Below are positions 38,198 through 46,308 of a stretch of DNA of 64,000 bases, one piece after another; positions within the stretch are counted from its first letter, which is position 1; each line of letters starts with the position of its first letter. The position numbers and the translations under genes were made by a program. The notes beneath the pieces are model-generated. The model was not told where the DNA came from and did not search any database. It saw only the letters and a list, made by a program, of their open reading frames with translations. This DNA is from Microbispora siamensis. Its GTDB lineage: Bacteria > Actinomycetota > Actinomycetes > Streptosporangiales > Streptosporangiaceae. The stretch is from contig NZ_BOOF01000003.1 of the NCBI RefSeq assembly GCF_016863095.1, forward strand, positions 62,001-126,000. Reading direction: 5' to 3'.

Positions 38198-39097
38198 GTG
38201 AACGCACAGGCGGACAGCACCGCCCCCGTACCGGTCGGGATCGCCCGCGGCGGCCCGACGGCCCTGCGGCTTCTGCTCGGGGCCCAGCTCAGGCGACTGC
38301 GCCGGCAGAGCGGCATCACCCCCGAGAAGGCGGCCCGTGCCATCCGCGGGTCGCACGCCAAGATCAGCCGGCTGGAGCTCGGCCGGGTCGGCTTCAAGGA
38401 GCGGGACGTCGCCGACCTGCTCACCCTCTACGGCATCACCGACGCCGACGACCGTGCCGTGCTGCTCGACCTGGCGCGGCAGGCGAACATCCCCGGCTGG
38501 TGGCACAAGTACAGCGACGTGCTGCCGGGATGGTTCGAGTTCTACGTCGGGCTGGAGGAGGCGGCGTCCGTCATCCGCTGCTACGAGCTGCAGTTCGTGC
38601 CCACGCTGCTGCAGACGCCCGAGTACGCTCGGGCACTCGTCCTGCGGAGCAGCGTGGGGCGGTCCGCCGACGACGTCGATCGGCGCGTGGACCTGAGGAT
38701 GCGCCGGCAGGAGCGGCTGACCGGGCCCGAGGCGGCGACCCTGTGGGCCGTGATGGACGAGGGGGCGCTGCGCCGCCCGATCGGCGGCCGGAAGGTGATG
38801 CGGGCCCAGTTGGAACACCTCATCGAGGTGACGAAGCAGCCGAACATCACGCTGCAGATCGTGCCGTTCGACCACGGCGGGCACGCCGCGTGCGGGGGGC
38901 CTTTCACGATCCTGCGCTTCGAGGCGCCCGAGCTGCCCGACGTCGTCTACCTGGAGCAGCTCACCAGTGCCCTCTATCTGGACAAGCCCGAGGACACCGA
39001 GGCGTACACGCAGGTGATGAACGAGGTGTGCGTGGACGCCCGGCCGGCCACGCAGACCGGCGCGTTCCTGGAGGAGCTGCTCGCCGACCTCGGGTGA
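38198..39097 (+). CDS. XRE-family regulator with DUF5753 domain
   Basis: A 299-residue protein. The helix-turn-helix occupies about residues 25-85 (LGAQLRRLRRQSGITPEKAA, SHAKISRLELGRVGFKERDV). A DUF5753 effector domain fills the rest (SVIRCYELQFVPTLLQTPEY, LRRPIGGRKVMRAQLEHLIE, NITLQIVPFDHGGHAA). These regulators, abundant in actinomycetes, usually pair with a HATPase or DUF397 protein and influence development or antibiotic production. GTG 38198 has GGAG at good spacing. Confidence 0.88.
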   Translation: MNAQADSTAPVPVGIARGGPTALRLLLGAQLRRLRRQSGITPEKAARAIRGSHAKISRLELGRVGFKERDVADLLTLYGITDADDRAVLLDLARQANIPGWWHKYSDVLPGWFEFYVGLEEAASVIRCYELQFVPTLLQTPEYARALVLRSSVGRSADDVDRRVDLRMRRQERLTGPEAATLWAVMDEGALRRPIGGRKVMRAQLEHLIEVTKQPNITLQIVPFDHGGHAACGGPFTILRFEAPELPDVVYLEQLTSALYLDKPEDTEAYTQVMNEVCVDARPATQTGAFLEELLADLG

Positions 39098-39098
39098 G

Positions 39099-40007
39099 CT
39101 ACCTTCTGGAGAAGAACGCCTGGCAGGTCTCGGCGAAGGCGACCGCCCGGGCGGTGGGCCGCACGCCGCGCACCGAGGCGAGCACGACGTCGAGCGCGGG
39201 CACGTCGTCGCTGATCGGGACGCACGCGACCCGGCCGCCGTCGTAGGTCTGGTCGTTCTCGGCCCGCTGGTTGAGTATCGAGTAGCCGTGCCCGCCCGCC
39301 ACCAGTGAGCGCGCCGTCTCGTAGCTCGACGTGCGGAACCGTACGCGTGGCTCGGTGGGATAGATGGCCCGGAAGTAGTCGCGGCTGCGCGGCAGGTCCA
39401 GCAGGATCATCGGCTCGGCCGCCAGGTCCGCCAGCGACACCGTCTCCGCCCGGGCCAGCGGATGCTCCGGCGGCAGCAGCGCGTACGGCCTGGCCCGGGT
39501 GAGCGTACGGATGTCGAGATCGAGGGCGAGATCGATGGCGTAGACGAGGGCGACCTCGCACCGCCCGTCGAGCAGGGCCGACTCCATGGCGGAGATCTCG
39601 CCCTCCGCGACGCTGACCCGCACCCCCGGATACCTCTCGGCGAACTCGCGCAGCAACCGGGACAGGTAGAACGGCGCGAGCGTGGTCAGGCAGCCGACGG
39701 CGAGCTCACCGGTCAGCGACCCCGCGAGGCCCCGCGCCGACTGGGCGAGCGCCGCGGCGTGGGACAGGAACTCCCGGGCCTCGACGAGGAAGCGCTCGCC
39801 CGCGCGGGTCAGCGAAAGACCGCGGGCGTGGTGGCGGATCAGGAGCTGAACTCCCAGCTCCCGCTCCACCTGGGCGATGGCGGCCGAGATCGCCGACTGC
39901 GCCACCATGAGCTCTCTGCTGGCCGCGGTCATGCTGCCGAGCTCGGCCGCGGTTACGAAGTAACGCAGCTGGACGAGGGTGAAGTTGACGTCCGCCACGC
40001 CACCCAT
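39099..40007 (-). CDS. LysR-family transcriptional regulator
   Basis: A 302-residue LysR protein. The N-terminal winged helix is LVQLRYFVTAAELGSMTAAS and SAISAAIAQVERELGVQLLI; the C-terminal effector domain (LTGELAVGCLTTLAPFYLSR, RCEVALVYAIDLALDLDI) binds a co-inducer. ATG 40007 is preferred over the farther upstream codon; GTG 39998 is also possible. No metabolic gene is divergently paired, so its target is not evident. It ends one base after the XRE gene on the opposite strand. Confidence 0.85.
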   Translation of the reverse strand: MGGVADVNFTLVQLRYFVTAAELGSMTAASRELMVAQSAISAAIAQVERELGVQLLIRHHARGLSLTRAGERFLVEAREFLSHAAALAQSARGLAGSLTGELAVGCLTTLAPFYLSRLLREFAERYPGVRVSVAEGEISAMESALLDGRCEVALVYAIDLALDLDIRTLTRARPYALLPPEHPLARAETVSLADLAAEPMILLDLPRSRDYFRAIYPTEPRVRFRTSSYETARSLVAGGHGYSILNQRAENDQTYDGGRVACVPISDDVPALDVVLASVRGVRPTARAVAFAETCQAFFSRR

Positions 40008-40077
40008 TGTGACCGTCCAAGTGCCCGACGGCGCCCGCAAACCGGTATCAACTTCGAATGCCTTTTCCTAGCCCTGA

Positions 40078-40806
40078 TCAGGCGTTTTCCCTTTGGAAAC
40101 GACTGGTGCCCAGGGTAACGCCCAGGACGGCGAAGGCCAGGGACACGACGACCCCCCACACCAGGGCGGACGACGCGTAGGAACCGGCGAACAGCGCGCG
40201 CAGCCCCTCGACCGCGTACCGGAACGGCGTGAGCCGCGACACCACGTCGAGCCAGGCGGGGGCGAGCGACATCGGCAGCAGCGCGCCCGACAGCAGCATC
40301 AGCGGGACCACCAGGGTGGACATCACGGGCGCGAACAGCTCCTGCCGCAGCGTGAGCGCCGCCGTGTACGACAGCGACGCCATGCCGACCGACAGCACGG
40401 TGGTCAGCAGCAGCGCCGCCAGCACCCCCGCGAGCGGCGCCCGCAGGCCCAGCGCGTACGCGGCCACGTTGATCGCCACCGCCTGGATCAGCAGCACGAC
40501 GCAGTCCCTGAGCACCCGGCCGAGCAGCAGCGTCACCCGGCTCACCGGCGTGACCCGCAGCCGTTCGAGCACCCCGAACCGCTGGTCGAACACGATGCCG
40601 AAGCCCGCCATCCCCGCGCTCGTCAACCCGAGCTGCACCAGCAGGCCGGGCACGAGGACGGCCCACGAGCCCACGCCGCTGCGGTCGAACAGCGGGCCGA
40701 ACAACACGAGGTAGAGGAACGGCTGCAGGGCGCTGAAGACCAGGCTGAACTTGTTGCCGAAGGATGCGCGCAGGTAGTGCCCGGTCAGGACGGTGAGGGC
40801 GGTCAC
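40078..40806 (-). CDS. ABC-2 type exporter permease (DrrB-like)
   Basis: A 242-residue membrane protein with six predicted helices. The ABC-2 family pattern is clear in SLVFSALQPFLYLVLFGPLF, VLERLRVTPVSRVTLLLGRV and the closing LSRLTPFRYAVEGLRALF-like VVSRLTPFRYAVEGLRALFA. GTG 40806 overlaps the ATPase stop by four bases. With the ATPase it forms a DrrAB-like efflux pump for a hydrophobic drug or lipid. Confidence 0.88.
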   Translation of the reverse strand: MTALTVLTGHYLRASFGNKFSLVFSALQPFLYLVLFGPLFDRSGVGSWAVLVPGLLVQLGLTSAGMAGFGIVFDQRFGVLERLRVTPVSRVTLLLGRVLRDCVVLLIQAVAINVAAYALGLRAPLAGVLAALLLTTVLSVGMASLSYTAALTLRQELFAPVMSTLVVPLMLLSGALLPMSLAPAWLDVVSRLTPFRYAVEGLRALFAGSYASSALVWGVVVSLAFAVLGVTLGTSRFQRENA

Positions 40807-41546
40807 GCGGCGGCTCCCTCGCGCAGCTCGCGGCCGGTGACGGCGAGGAAGACGTCGTCGAGCGTCCGCGCGCCGTGCTCGGACTTCAGCTCGTCCGGGG
40901 CGCCCTGGGCGACGATCCGGCCGTTGTCGATGATCAGGACGCGGTCGCAGAGCGCGTCGGCCTCCTCCAGGTAGTGCGTCGTGAGGAAGACCGTCAGACC
41001 GTCCCGCTCGCGCAGCCGCCGCACGTGGTCCCACAGGTTGGCGCGGCTCTGCGGGTCGAGCCCGGTCGTGGGCTCGTCGAGGAAGAGCAGCTCGGGCCGG
41101 TGGAGCAGGCCCATCGCGATGTCCAGCCGGCGCTTCTGGCCGCCCGACATCGTGACCGTCGTACGCTCCTCGACCCCGGGCAGGTCCAGCTCGGCGAGCA
41201 GGGTGGTCACCCGTTCGCGGGCCTGCTCCTTGCTCAGTCCGTACAGGCGGGCCTGGAGCACGAGCTCCTGTCCCACCGGGGAGAACGGGGCGAACGCGCC
41301 GCCCTGGGCGACGTAGCCGATGCGGCGGCGTACGGCCGCGGGGTCGGCGAACAGGTCGGCGCCCGCGACCGTGGCGGTGCCGGACGTGGGGCGCAGCAGC
41401 GTGGTCAGCATGCGCAGCGTGGTGGTCTTGCCCGCGCCGTTCGGTCCGAGGAAGCCGACGATCTCCCCCGCGGAGACGTCGAGATCGATCCCCCGGACGG
41501 CCTCGACCGGGCCGAAGGTCTTGGTGAGCCCTCTGGCGTGAATCAT
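40803..41546 (-). CDS. ABC exporter ATP-binding protein (DrrA-like)
   Basis: A 247-residue ATPase with Walker A GFLGPNGAGKTTTLRML, Q-loop YVAQGGAFA, signature MSGGQKRRLDIAMGLL, Walker B LLFLDEPTTGLDP and H-loop TTHYLEEAD. The C-terminal RTLDDVFLAVTGRELRE tail is typical of daunorubicin-resistance-type exporters. The gene is divergent from a TetR regulator, with a perfect 16-base palindrome between them, so it is probably de-repressed by a toxic compound. Confidence 0.92.
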   Translation of the reverse strand: MIHARGLTKTFGPVEAVRGIDLDVSAGEIVGFLGPNGAGKTTTLRMLTTLLRPTSGTATVAGADLFADPAAVRRRIGYVAQGGAFAPFSPVGQELVLQARLYGLSKEQARERVTTLLAELDLPGVEERTTVTMSGGQKRRLDIAMGLLHRPELLFLDEPTTGLDPQSRANLWDHVRRLRERDGLTVFLTTHYLEEADALCDRVLIIDNGRIVAQGAPDELKSEHGARTLDDVFLAVTGRELREGAAA

Positions 41547-41559
41547 GCCGGGTAGAGTA

Positions 41560-41604
41560 ACACCAAATTTGGTGTCACTTAAAGTTTGTGCTCGCCCTTA
41601 CAAT
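41560..41604. promoter_or_regulatory. TetR operator and -10 box between ABC exporter and tetR
   Basis: ACACCAAATTTGGTGT (41560-41575) is a perfect palindrome; the symmetry extends to 22 bases with one mismatch. TACAAT at 41599-41604 is a good -10 box, placed six bases before the GTG start, so the TetR transcript is probably leaderless. The operator covers the divergent promoter region. Confidence 0.7.
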
Positions 41605-41610
41605 CGAGAC

Positions 41611-42303
41611 GTGGAAGAGGGCCTGCGGGAGCGGAAGAAGCGGGAGACCCGCCAGCGGATCGCCGACATCGCGATGGGACTGTTCCTGCAACGGGGGTTC
41701 GACAACGTCACCGTGGCCGAGGTGGCCAGGGCCGCCGACGTGTCGGTCAACACGGTGTTCAACTACTTCCGCACAAAGGAGGACCTGTTCCTCGACCGCA
41801 GCGAGGAAAGCGAGGACATGCTGGCCCGGGCCGTGCGCGAGCGCCGCGCGGGCGAGACGGCGGTCGAGGCGGTGCGGCGCGACTTCTTCGAGGCCCTCGA
41901 CGCCGGCGACTGGCGTTACGGGATGAGCGAGGGCCTGGACCTGTTCACGCAGCGGGTGCGGGAGAGCGTGGCGCTCCAGTCACGGGCGCGCATGCTCGAC
42001 GTCAACCGGGAGGAGCGACTGGCCCGGACGCTCGCCGAGGAGGCCGACGCCGATCCCGACGACCTGACCCCCTGGCTGGTGTCGGCGCAGATCTGCGCCG
42101 TCGTCCGCGCGCTGACCCGCCACTTCGCGATGCGGCAGATGGCCGGCGAGGACGCGGCGCTGATCAGGGCGGACGTCAGGGAGCACGCCGAGCGCGCCTT
42201 CGACCTGCTGGAGCGCGGGGTCGGCGACTACTGCCTGCGCCCCGAGCCCGGATCGCTCAGGCTCCCGCAAGCCGGCGAGCGCTCCACACCAGCGCCTCGG
42301 TGA
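41611..42303 (+). CDS. TetR-family regulator of the DrrAB-like exporter
   Basis: A 230-residue repressor. The N-terminal DNA-binding domain is RQRIADIAMGLFLQRGFDNV and VAEVARAADVSVNTVFNYFR; the C-terminal ligand-binding domain is helical. GTG 41611 directly follows a TACAAT -10 box, suggesting leaderless translation. It probably represses itself and the exporter through the palindrome between them. Its last 47 bases overlap the convergent second TetR gene. Confidence 0.87.
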   Translation: MEEGLRERKKRETRQRIADIAMGLFLQRGFDNVTVAEVARAADVSVNTVFNYFRTKEDLFLDRSEESEDMLARAVRERRAGETAVEAVRRDFFEALDAGDWRYGMSEGLDLFTQRVRESVALQSRARMLDVNREERLARTLAEEADADPDDLTPWLVSAQICAVVRALTRHFAMRQMAGEDAALIRADVREHAERAFDLLERGVGDYCLRPEPGSLRLPQAGERSTPAPR

Positions 42304-42943
42304 CGCGGGCCTGCGACAGGCCCAGGGTGTGCCGCTGGAACTGGTAGACCTCGGGCGCGAGCGGCGCCAGCACGGCGTCCGCCGTTCCCTCCGGGTCCGG
42401 CACCCCGGCCTCGGTCAGCAGCATCCGCACGTGTGCGCGCCAGAAGCGGTAGGCGCCGGTGCCGAACCGCGCGCTCCCGGTCTCGGCTCCCAGCACGAGG
42501 TGCAGGTGACGCTCCAGCAGGTCGATCATGGCGATGTAGAACGCGGCGAGCCGGTCGGCCGGTGAGGCCCCCGGGCCGAGCGGCGGCGGGCCGTTCAGGA
42601 TGTGTCCCTGCACCTGCCGCTCGTGCTCGTCCAGCAGGGCCGTCGCGATCGAGGCGGGGTCGGGATAGCGCCGGTAGAGCGTGGCCCGCCCCACCCCCGC
42701 CGCCTTGGCGATCTCGTCCATCGTGACGTGCCGCGCGTCCCTCGTCGCGAAGAGCCGTTCGGCCGCCTTCAGCACGCGCATGCGGTTGCGCGCGGCGTCC
42801 GCCCGTTCCCGCACCGGCGCCGGCCGGCCCGGTTCGAGGTCGAGCACGGGCAGTTCCCGGCCGGCGCCGGCCGGCGTGGTCCCCTCCGGGGGAACGCGGC
42901 CGTTTCTCCGGTTCCCACCGGGATCGGTCAACCCGTTGGTCAT
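42257..42943 (-). CDS. TetR-family transcriptional regulator
   Basis: A 228-residue repressor whose HTH lies at about residues 55-100 (RVLKAAERLFATRDARHVTM, DEIAKAAGVGRATLYRRYPD), after a Pro/Gly-rich, apparently disordered N-terminus. It is divergent from the DMT transporter gene at 43072, the likely target. The gap has GTGGACAGAGCGTCCAC and GGACACGATGTCC inverted repeats as candidate operators. Confidence 0.85.
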   Translation of the reverse strand: MTNGLTDPGGNRRNGRVPPEGTTPAGAGRELPVLDLEPGRPAPVRERADAARNRMRVLKAAERLFATRDARHVTMDEIAKAAGVGRATLYRRYPDPASIATALLDEHERQVQGHILNGPPPLGPGASPADRLAAFYIAMIDLLERHLHLVLGAETGSARFGTGAYRFWRAHVRMLLTEAGVPDPEGTADAVLAPLAPEVYQFQRHTLGLSQARVTEALVWSARRLAGA

Positions 42944-42970
42944 GAGGACATCCTAATCCCCGGCGGAACG

Positions 42971-43021
42971 ATGTGGACAGAGCGTCCACTTTTGCCTTAC
43001 GCTCATCCGGACACGATGTCC
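42971..43021. promoter_or_regulatory. Candidate TetR operators before the DMT transporter
   Basis: The divergent gap contains GTGGACAGAGCGTCCAC near 42971 and GGACACGATGTCC near 43009. Both share GGAC/GTCC arms and may bind the TetR protein encoded to the left. Confidence 0.45.
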
Positions 43022-43071
43022 GGTTCTGGGCCGGCTTCTCAAAATCCGGTTCTTTCAGAAGAGGGATCGCG

Positions 43072-44097
43072 ATGCATGCCCTGTTCCTCGCCTCGGCACT
43101 GCTGGTCGGCTGCTTGCTGGCAGTGCAAGCCTCGGTGAACCTCCAGCTCAACAAGGCGGTCGGAACGCCGTACGGCGCCTCGACCCTGCAGCTGAGCGTG
43201 GCGACGGCCCTGCTGGCGCTCCTCGCGGTCGCCGTCGGGGCGATCGGCGCCGTCCGCCTCGTGCCCGGTGTCCCGTTCTGGCACCTGCTCGGAGGTCTGG
43301 CCAGCCCGCTCTACATCACCAGCGGGATCCTGCTCTTCCCCCGGCTCGGCGCGCTGGCCGCGGCGGGCCTGTTCGTGACCGGCCAGATGTTCGCGTCGCT
43401 GGGGCTGGACCTGTTCGGCCTGCTCGGCATCGCGCGCAGGCCGCTCAGCGCCGGCGTCGCCCTCGGCGCGCTCGCGGTCCTCGCCGGCATCACGGTCGTC
43501 ATCCGGGGACAGCGCCCGGCGCAGACGCCGCCTTCGCCGGGGCCGGCGCCCGGCGGCGCTCCCGGCGCTCCCGGCCGTGCCGGGACGGCCACGGTCACCG
43601 CCCCGGCCGCGACGGCGGCCGTACGCCGGACCGGCGGACTCGGCCAGGGCGGCTGGATCCTGCTGGGCATCGTGGCCGGCGCCGTCCTGCCGGTGCAGGG
43701 CGCGGTCAACGCCGCGCTCCGCAAGGACATCCACCAGCCGGTGACCACCGCGATGATCAGCTTCATGGTGGCCACGATCACCATCGCCGTGGTGCTGGCC
43801 GTCCTGCTCGCCACGGGCCGCACGCCGCGCCCGCAGTTCGCCCCGCTGCGCACGATGCCCTGGTGGGGCTGGCTCGGCGGCGCCTGCGCCGCGGCGTACG
43901 TCACCGCGACCTTCACGCTCATCCCCACGATCGGCGCCGCCACCACCGTGGCGCTGACCGTAACGGGCCAGCAGGCCGCCTCGGCCGTGATCGACAACCA
44001 CGGCCTCCTGCGGCTGCCCCGGCGCCCGCTCACCGCACCGCGCCTGACCGGTCTCGCCCTGCTCATCGCCGGCTCGGTGCTCGTCCAGCTCACCTGA
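43072..44097 (+). CDS. DMT-superfamily (DUF606/YdcZ-type) transporter, duplicated
   Basis: A 341-residue membrane protein made of two similar halves, each with about five helices: residues 1-145 (ALLVGCLLAVQASVNLQLNK) and 195-341 (GIVAGAVLPVQGAVNAALRK). The halves are joined by a Pro/Ala/Gly-rich linker. YdcZ-type proteins usually occur as single half-length units, so this is an internal fusion. It probably exports a small metabolite. GAGGGA precedes ATG 43072. Confidence 0.82.
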   Translation: MHALFLASALLVGCLLAVQASVNLQLNKAVGTPYGASTLQLSVATALLALLAVAVGAIGAVRLVPGVPFWHLLGGLASPLYITSGILLFPRLGALAAAGLFVTGQMFASLGLDLFGLLGIARRPLSAGVALGALAVLAGITVVIRGQRPAQTPPSPGPAPGGAPGAPGRAGTATVTAPAATAAVRRTGGLGQGGWILLGIVAGAVLPVQGAVNAALRKDIHQPVTTAMISFMVATITIAVVLAVLLATGRTPRPQFAPLRTMPWWGWLGGACAAAYVTATFTLIPTIGAATTVALTVTGQQAASAVIDNHGLLRLPRRPLTAPRLTGLALLIAGSVLVQLT

Positions 44098-44125
44098 GCG
44101 CCCCCCCGACACAAGGAGAACGTCG

Positions 44126-44812
44126 ATGACGACGACACTGACCCCGGAACCCGGCACCATCATCATCTTCTCGGACATCTGGTGCTCCTTCGCGCACATA
44201 GCCGTGCACCGGCTCCACAAGACCCGGGAACGGCTGGGCCTGACCGGCCGGGTGCGGTTCGACCACCGCGCCTTCCCCCTGGAACTGCTCAACGACGCGC
44301 CCAGCCCCCGGCCGGGGACCGACAGCGAGGTGGGCCGGATGGCCGCGCTGGAACCCGACGCGGGATGGCAGCTGTGGCAGGCGAAGGACTGGCTGTACCC
44401 GTCCACGACGCTGCCCGCGCTCGAGGCCGTCCAGGCGGCCAAGGAGCAGGGGTTCGCGGCGTCCGAGCAGCTCGACCTGGCGCTGCGGAGGGCCTTCTGG
44501 GCCGAGTCGCGGTGCATCAGCCACCGTAAGGTCATCCTGGACGCCGCCGCGTCCACCGGCGTGGTGGACGTGGACGCCCTGGCGGCCGCACTCGACGACG
44601 GCCGGGCGCGCAGGACGCTGTCCGAACAGGCCGCCGTCGCGGCGACCGAGCGGGTGAACTGCAGCCCGCACCTGTTCCTGCCGGACGGCACCGACCACGC
44701 CAACCCCGGTATCGAGGTCGGCTGGGCCGGCTCGTACGGCATCGGCTGGCCCGTCGTCTCCTCCGACGACCCCAGCGTGTTCGAGGACATCCTCAAGCGC
44801 GCCGCCCCCTGA
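44126..44812 (+). CDS. DsbA-family thioredoxin-fold protein with single active-site Cys
   Basis: A 228-residue DsbA/FrnE-like or HCCA-isomerase-like protein. The thioredoxin fold starts TIIIFSDIWCSFAHIAVHRL, where the usual CxxC has become Cys-Ser-Phe-Ala, so it cannot form the dithiol pair and is more likely a glutathione- or mycothiol-type isomerase or transferase. The late motif NCSPHLFLPDG supplies the cis-Pro loop. No signal peptide is seen. AAGGAG precedes ATG 44126, 28 bases after the transporter. Confidence 0.78.
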   Translation: MTTTLTPEPGTIIIFSDIWCSFAHIAVHRLHKTRERLGLTGRVRFDHRAFPLELLNDAPSPRPGTDSEVGRMAALEPDAGWQLWQAKDWLYPSTTLPALEAVQAAKEQGFAASEQLDLALRRAFWAESRCISHRKVILDAAASTGVVDVDALAAALDDGRARRTLSEQAAVAATERVNCSPHLFLPDGTDHANPGIEVGWAGSYGIGWPVVSSDDPSVFEDILKRAAP

Positions 44813-44896
44813 CCGAAGCCCAACCCGGTGCGTCGACCCCGCCGCCGGTGGCATGCCCGGGAGCATGCCGGGCGCGGCGGCTGTATACAGGTCCAC

Positions 44897-45346
44897 GTGA
44901 GGTTGGACGAGCTTGATCGCGCCATTATCCGGGCCCTCGTGCAGGACGCCCGGGCGACGTACGCCGAAATAGGCGCTCACGTTGGGTTGTCGGCTCCGGC
45001 CGTGAAGAGGCGGGTCGACCGGCTCATCGCCAGTGGCGCGATCACCGGCTTCAGCGCCCGGGTGGAGCCGTCGGCCCTCGGCTGGACCACCGAGGCGTAC
45101 GTCGAGCTGTACTGCCGGGGCAAGACCTCACCCGCGGAGATCGGCATGGCCGTGTCCCGGCACCCGGAGGTCGTCTCGGCCTGCACGGTCACCGGCGAGG
45201 CCGACGCGCTGCTGCACATCCGCGCGACCGACGTGCGGCACGTCGAGCGGGTGATCGAACGCCTGGCGGCCGAGCCGTTCGTGGTCCGCACCAAGAGCTC
45301 GATCGTGCTGTCGCGGCTGATTAACGGATCGCTGCAGAACGGGTGA
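44897..45346 (+). CDS. Lrp/AsnC-family transcriptional regulator
   Basis: A 149-residue regulator. The N-terminal HTH (LDELDRAIIRALVQDARATY, AEIGAHVGLSAPAVKRRVDR) is followed by a RAM amino-acid-binding domain (SALGWTTEAYVELYC, VVSACTVTGEADALLHI). TATACA at 44884-44889 stands eight bases before GTG 44897, which suggests a leaderless mRNA. It sits just upstream of the guanidino-hydrolase/ornithine-aminotransferase operon and probably controls it in response to arginine or ornithine. Confidence 0.87.
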   Translation: MRLDELDRAIIRALVQDARATYAEIGAHVGLSAPAVKRRVDRLIASGAITGFSARVEPSALGWTTEAYVELYCRGKTSPAEIGMAVSRHPEVVSACTVTGEADALLHIRATDVRHVERVIERLAAEPFVVRTKSSIVLSRLINGSLQNG

Positions 45347-45453
45347 AGGACGCAACCGATCCACACGTGATCGCAACGCGGGCGCATTGGATTGTCGCCT
45401 TCCGATTCCTACGCTGAAGTCCCGTTCACCCGGTTTCCCGCTTGGAGTCGACG

Positions 45454-46308
45454 ATGACACTCGCGCCAGCCGCCGAGACCACGGACAGTGGTCGTACGGG
45501 CACGGCCCGGCACTTCCTGATGTGCCGGCCCGAGTTCTTCACGGTCTCGTATTCCATCAACCCGTGGATGCATCCCGAGAAGGGCGCCGACACGACCAGG
45601 GCGCTGCGGCAGTGGGAGAGCCTCCGGCAAGCCTACGAGGACCTCGGCCACACCGTGAGCCTGATCGACCCGATCGAGGGCCTGCCGGACATGGTGTTCG
45701 CCGCGAACGGCGCGCTCGTCGTGGACGGCCGGGTCTACGGGGCCAGGTTCGCGCACCCGGAACGCGCCGCCGAGGGCCCCGCCTACCTGCGGTGGTTCGT
45801 CGAACGGGGATACGAGACACTGGAGGCGTCCTTCACCAACGAGGGCGAGGGCGACTACCTGACGCTCGACGAGATGATCCTGGCCGGGACGGGCTTCCGC
45901 ACCGACGTGGCGGCGCACATGGAGGCCCAGGAGTTCCTCGGCCGGCCGGTCGTCACGCTGCGCCTGGTCGACCCGAGGTACTACCACCTCGACACCGCCC
46001 TGTTTCCGCTGGACGGCCACAACGTGGCGTACTATCCGGAGGCGTTCAGCGAGGGCAGCAGGAAGGTGCTGCGGCGGCTGTTCCCCGACGCCGTGATCGC
46101 CACGTCCGCGGACGCGGAGGTGCTGGGCCTCAACGCGGTGAGCGACGGCCGCAACGTCGTCGTCAACGCCGAGGCGACCGGGCTGATCCTGGAACTCAAG
46201 CGCCGTGGCTTCGAGGTCGTCCCGGTGGACCTCGGCGAACTGCGCAAGGCCGGCGGCGGGCCCAAGTGCTGCACCCTCGAGATCCGGCCGAACAGGGAGA
46301 TTCGATGA
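45454..46308 (+). CDS. Guanidino hydrolase/amidinotransferase family (DDAH or arginine dihydrolase-like)
   Basis: A 284-residue pentein-fold enzyme acting on a guanidino group. Active-site signatures are TNEGEGDYLTL (acidic residues), RYYHLDTALFPL (His) and GPKCCTLEIRP (nucleophilic Cys near 275). Annotation as dimethylargininase is customary. Coupling to ornithine aminotransferase (ATGA overlap) suggests the end product is ornithine, as in ArgZ-type arginine dihydrolases, though DDAH chemistry giving citrulline is not excluded. GGAG favours ATG 45454 over the TTG at 45442. Confidence 0.8.
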   Translation: MTLAPAAETTDSGRTGTARHFLMCRPEFFTVSYSINPWMHPEKGADTTRALRQWESLRQAYEDLGHTVSLIDPIEGLPDMVFAANGALVVDGRVYGARFAHPERAAEGPAYLRWFVERGYETLEASFTNEGEGDYLTLDEMILAGTGFRTDVAAHMEAQEFLGRPVVTLRLVDPRYYHLDTALFPLDGHNVAYYPEAFSEGSRKVLRRLFPDAVIATSADAEVLGLNAVSDGRNVVVNAEATGLILELKRRGFEVVPVDLGELRKAGGGPKCCTLEIRPNREIR

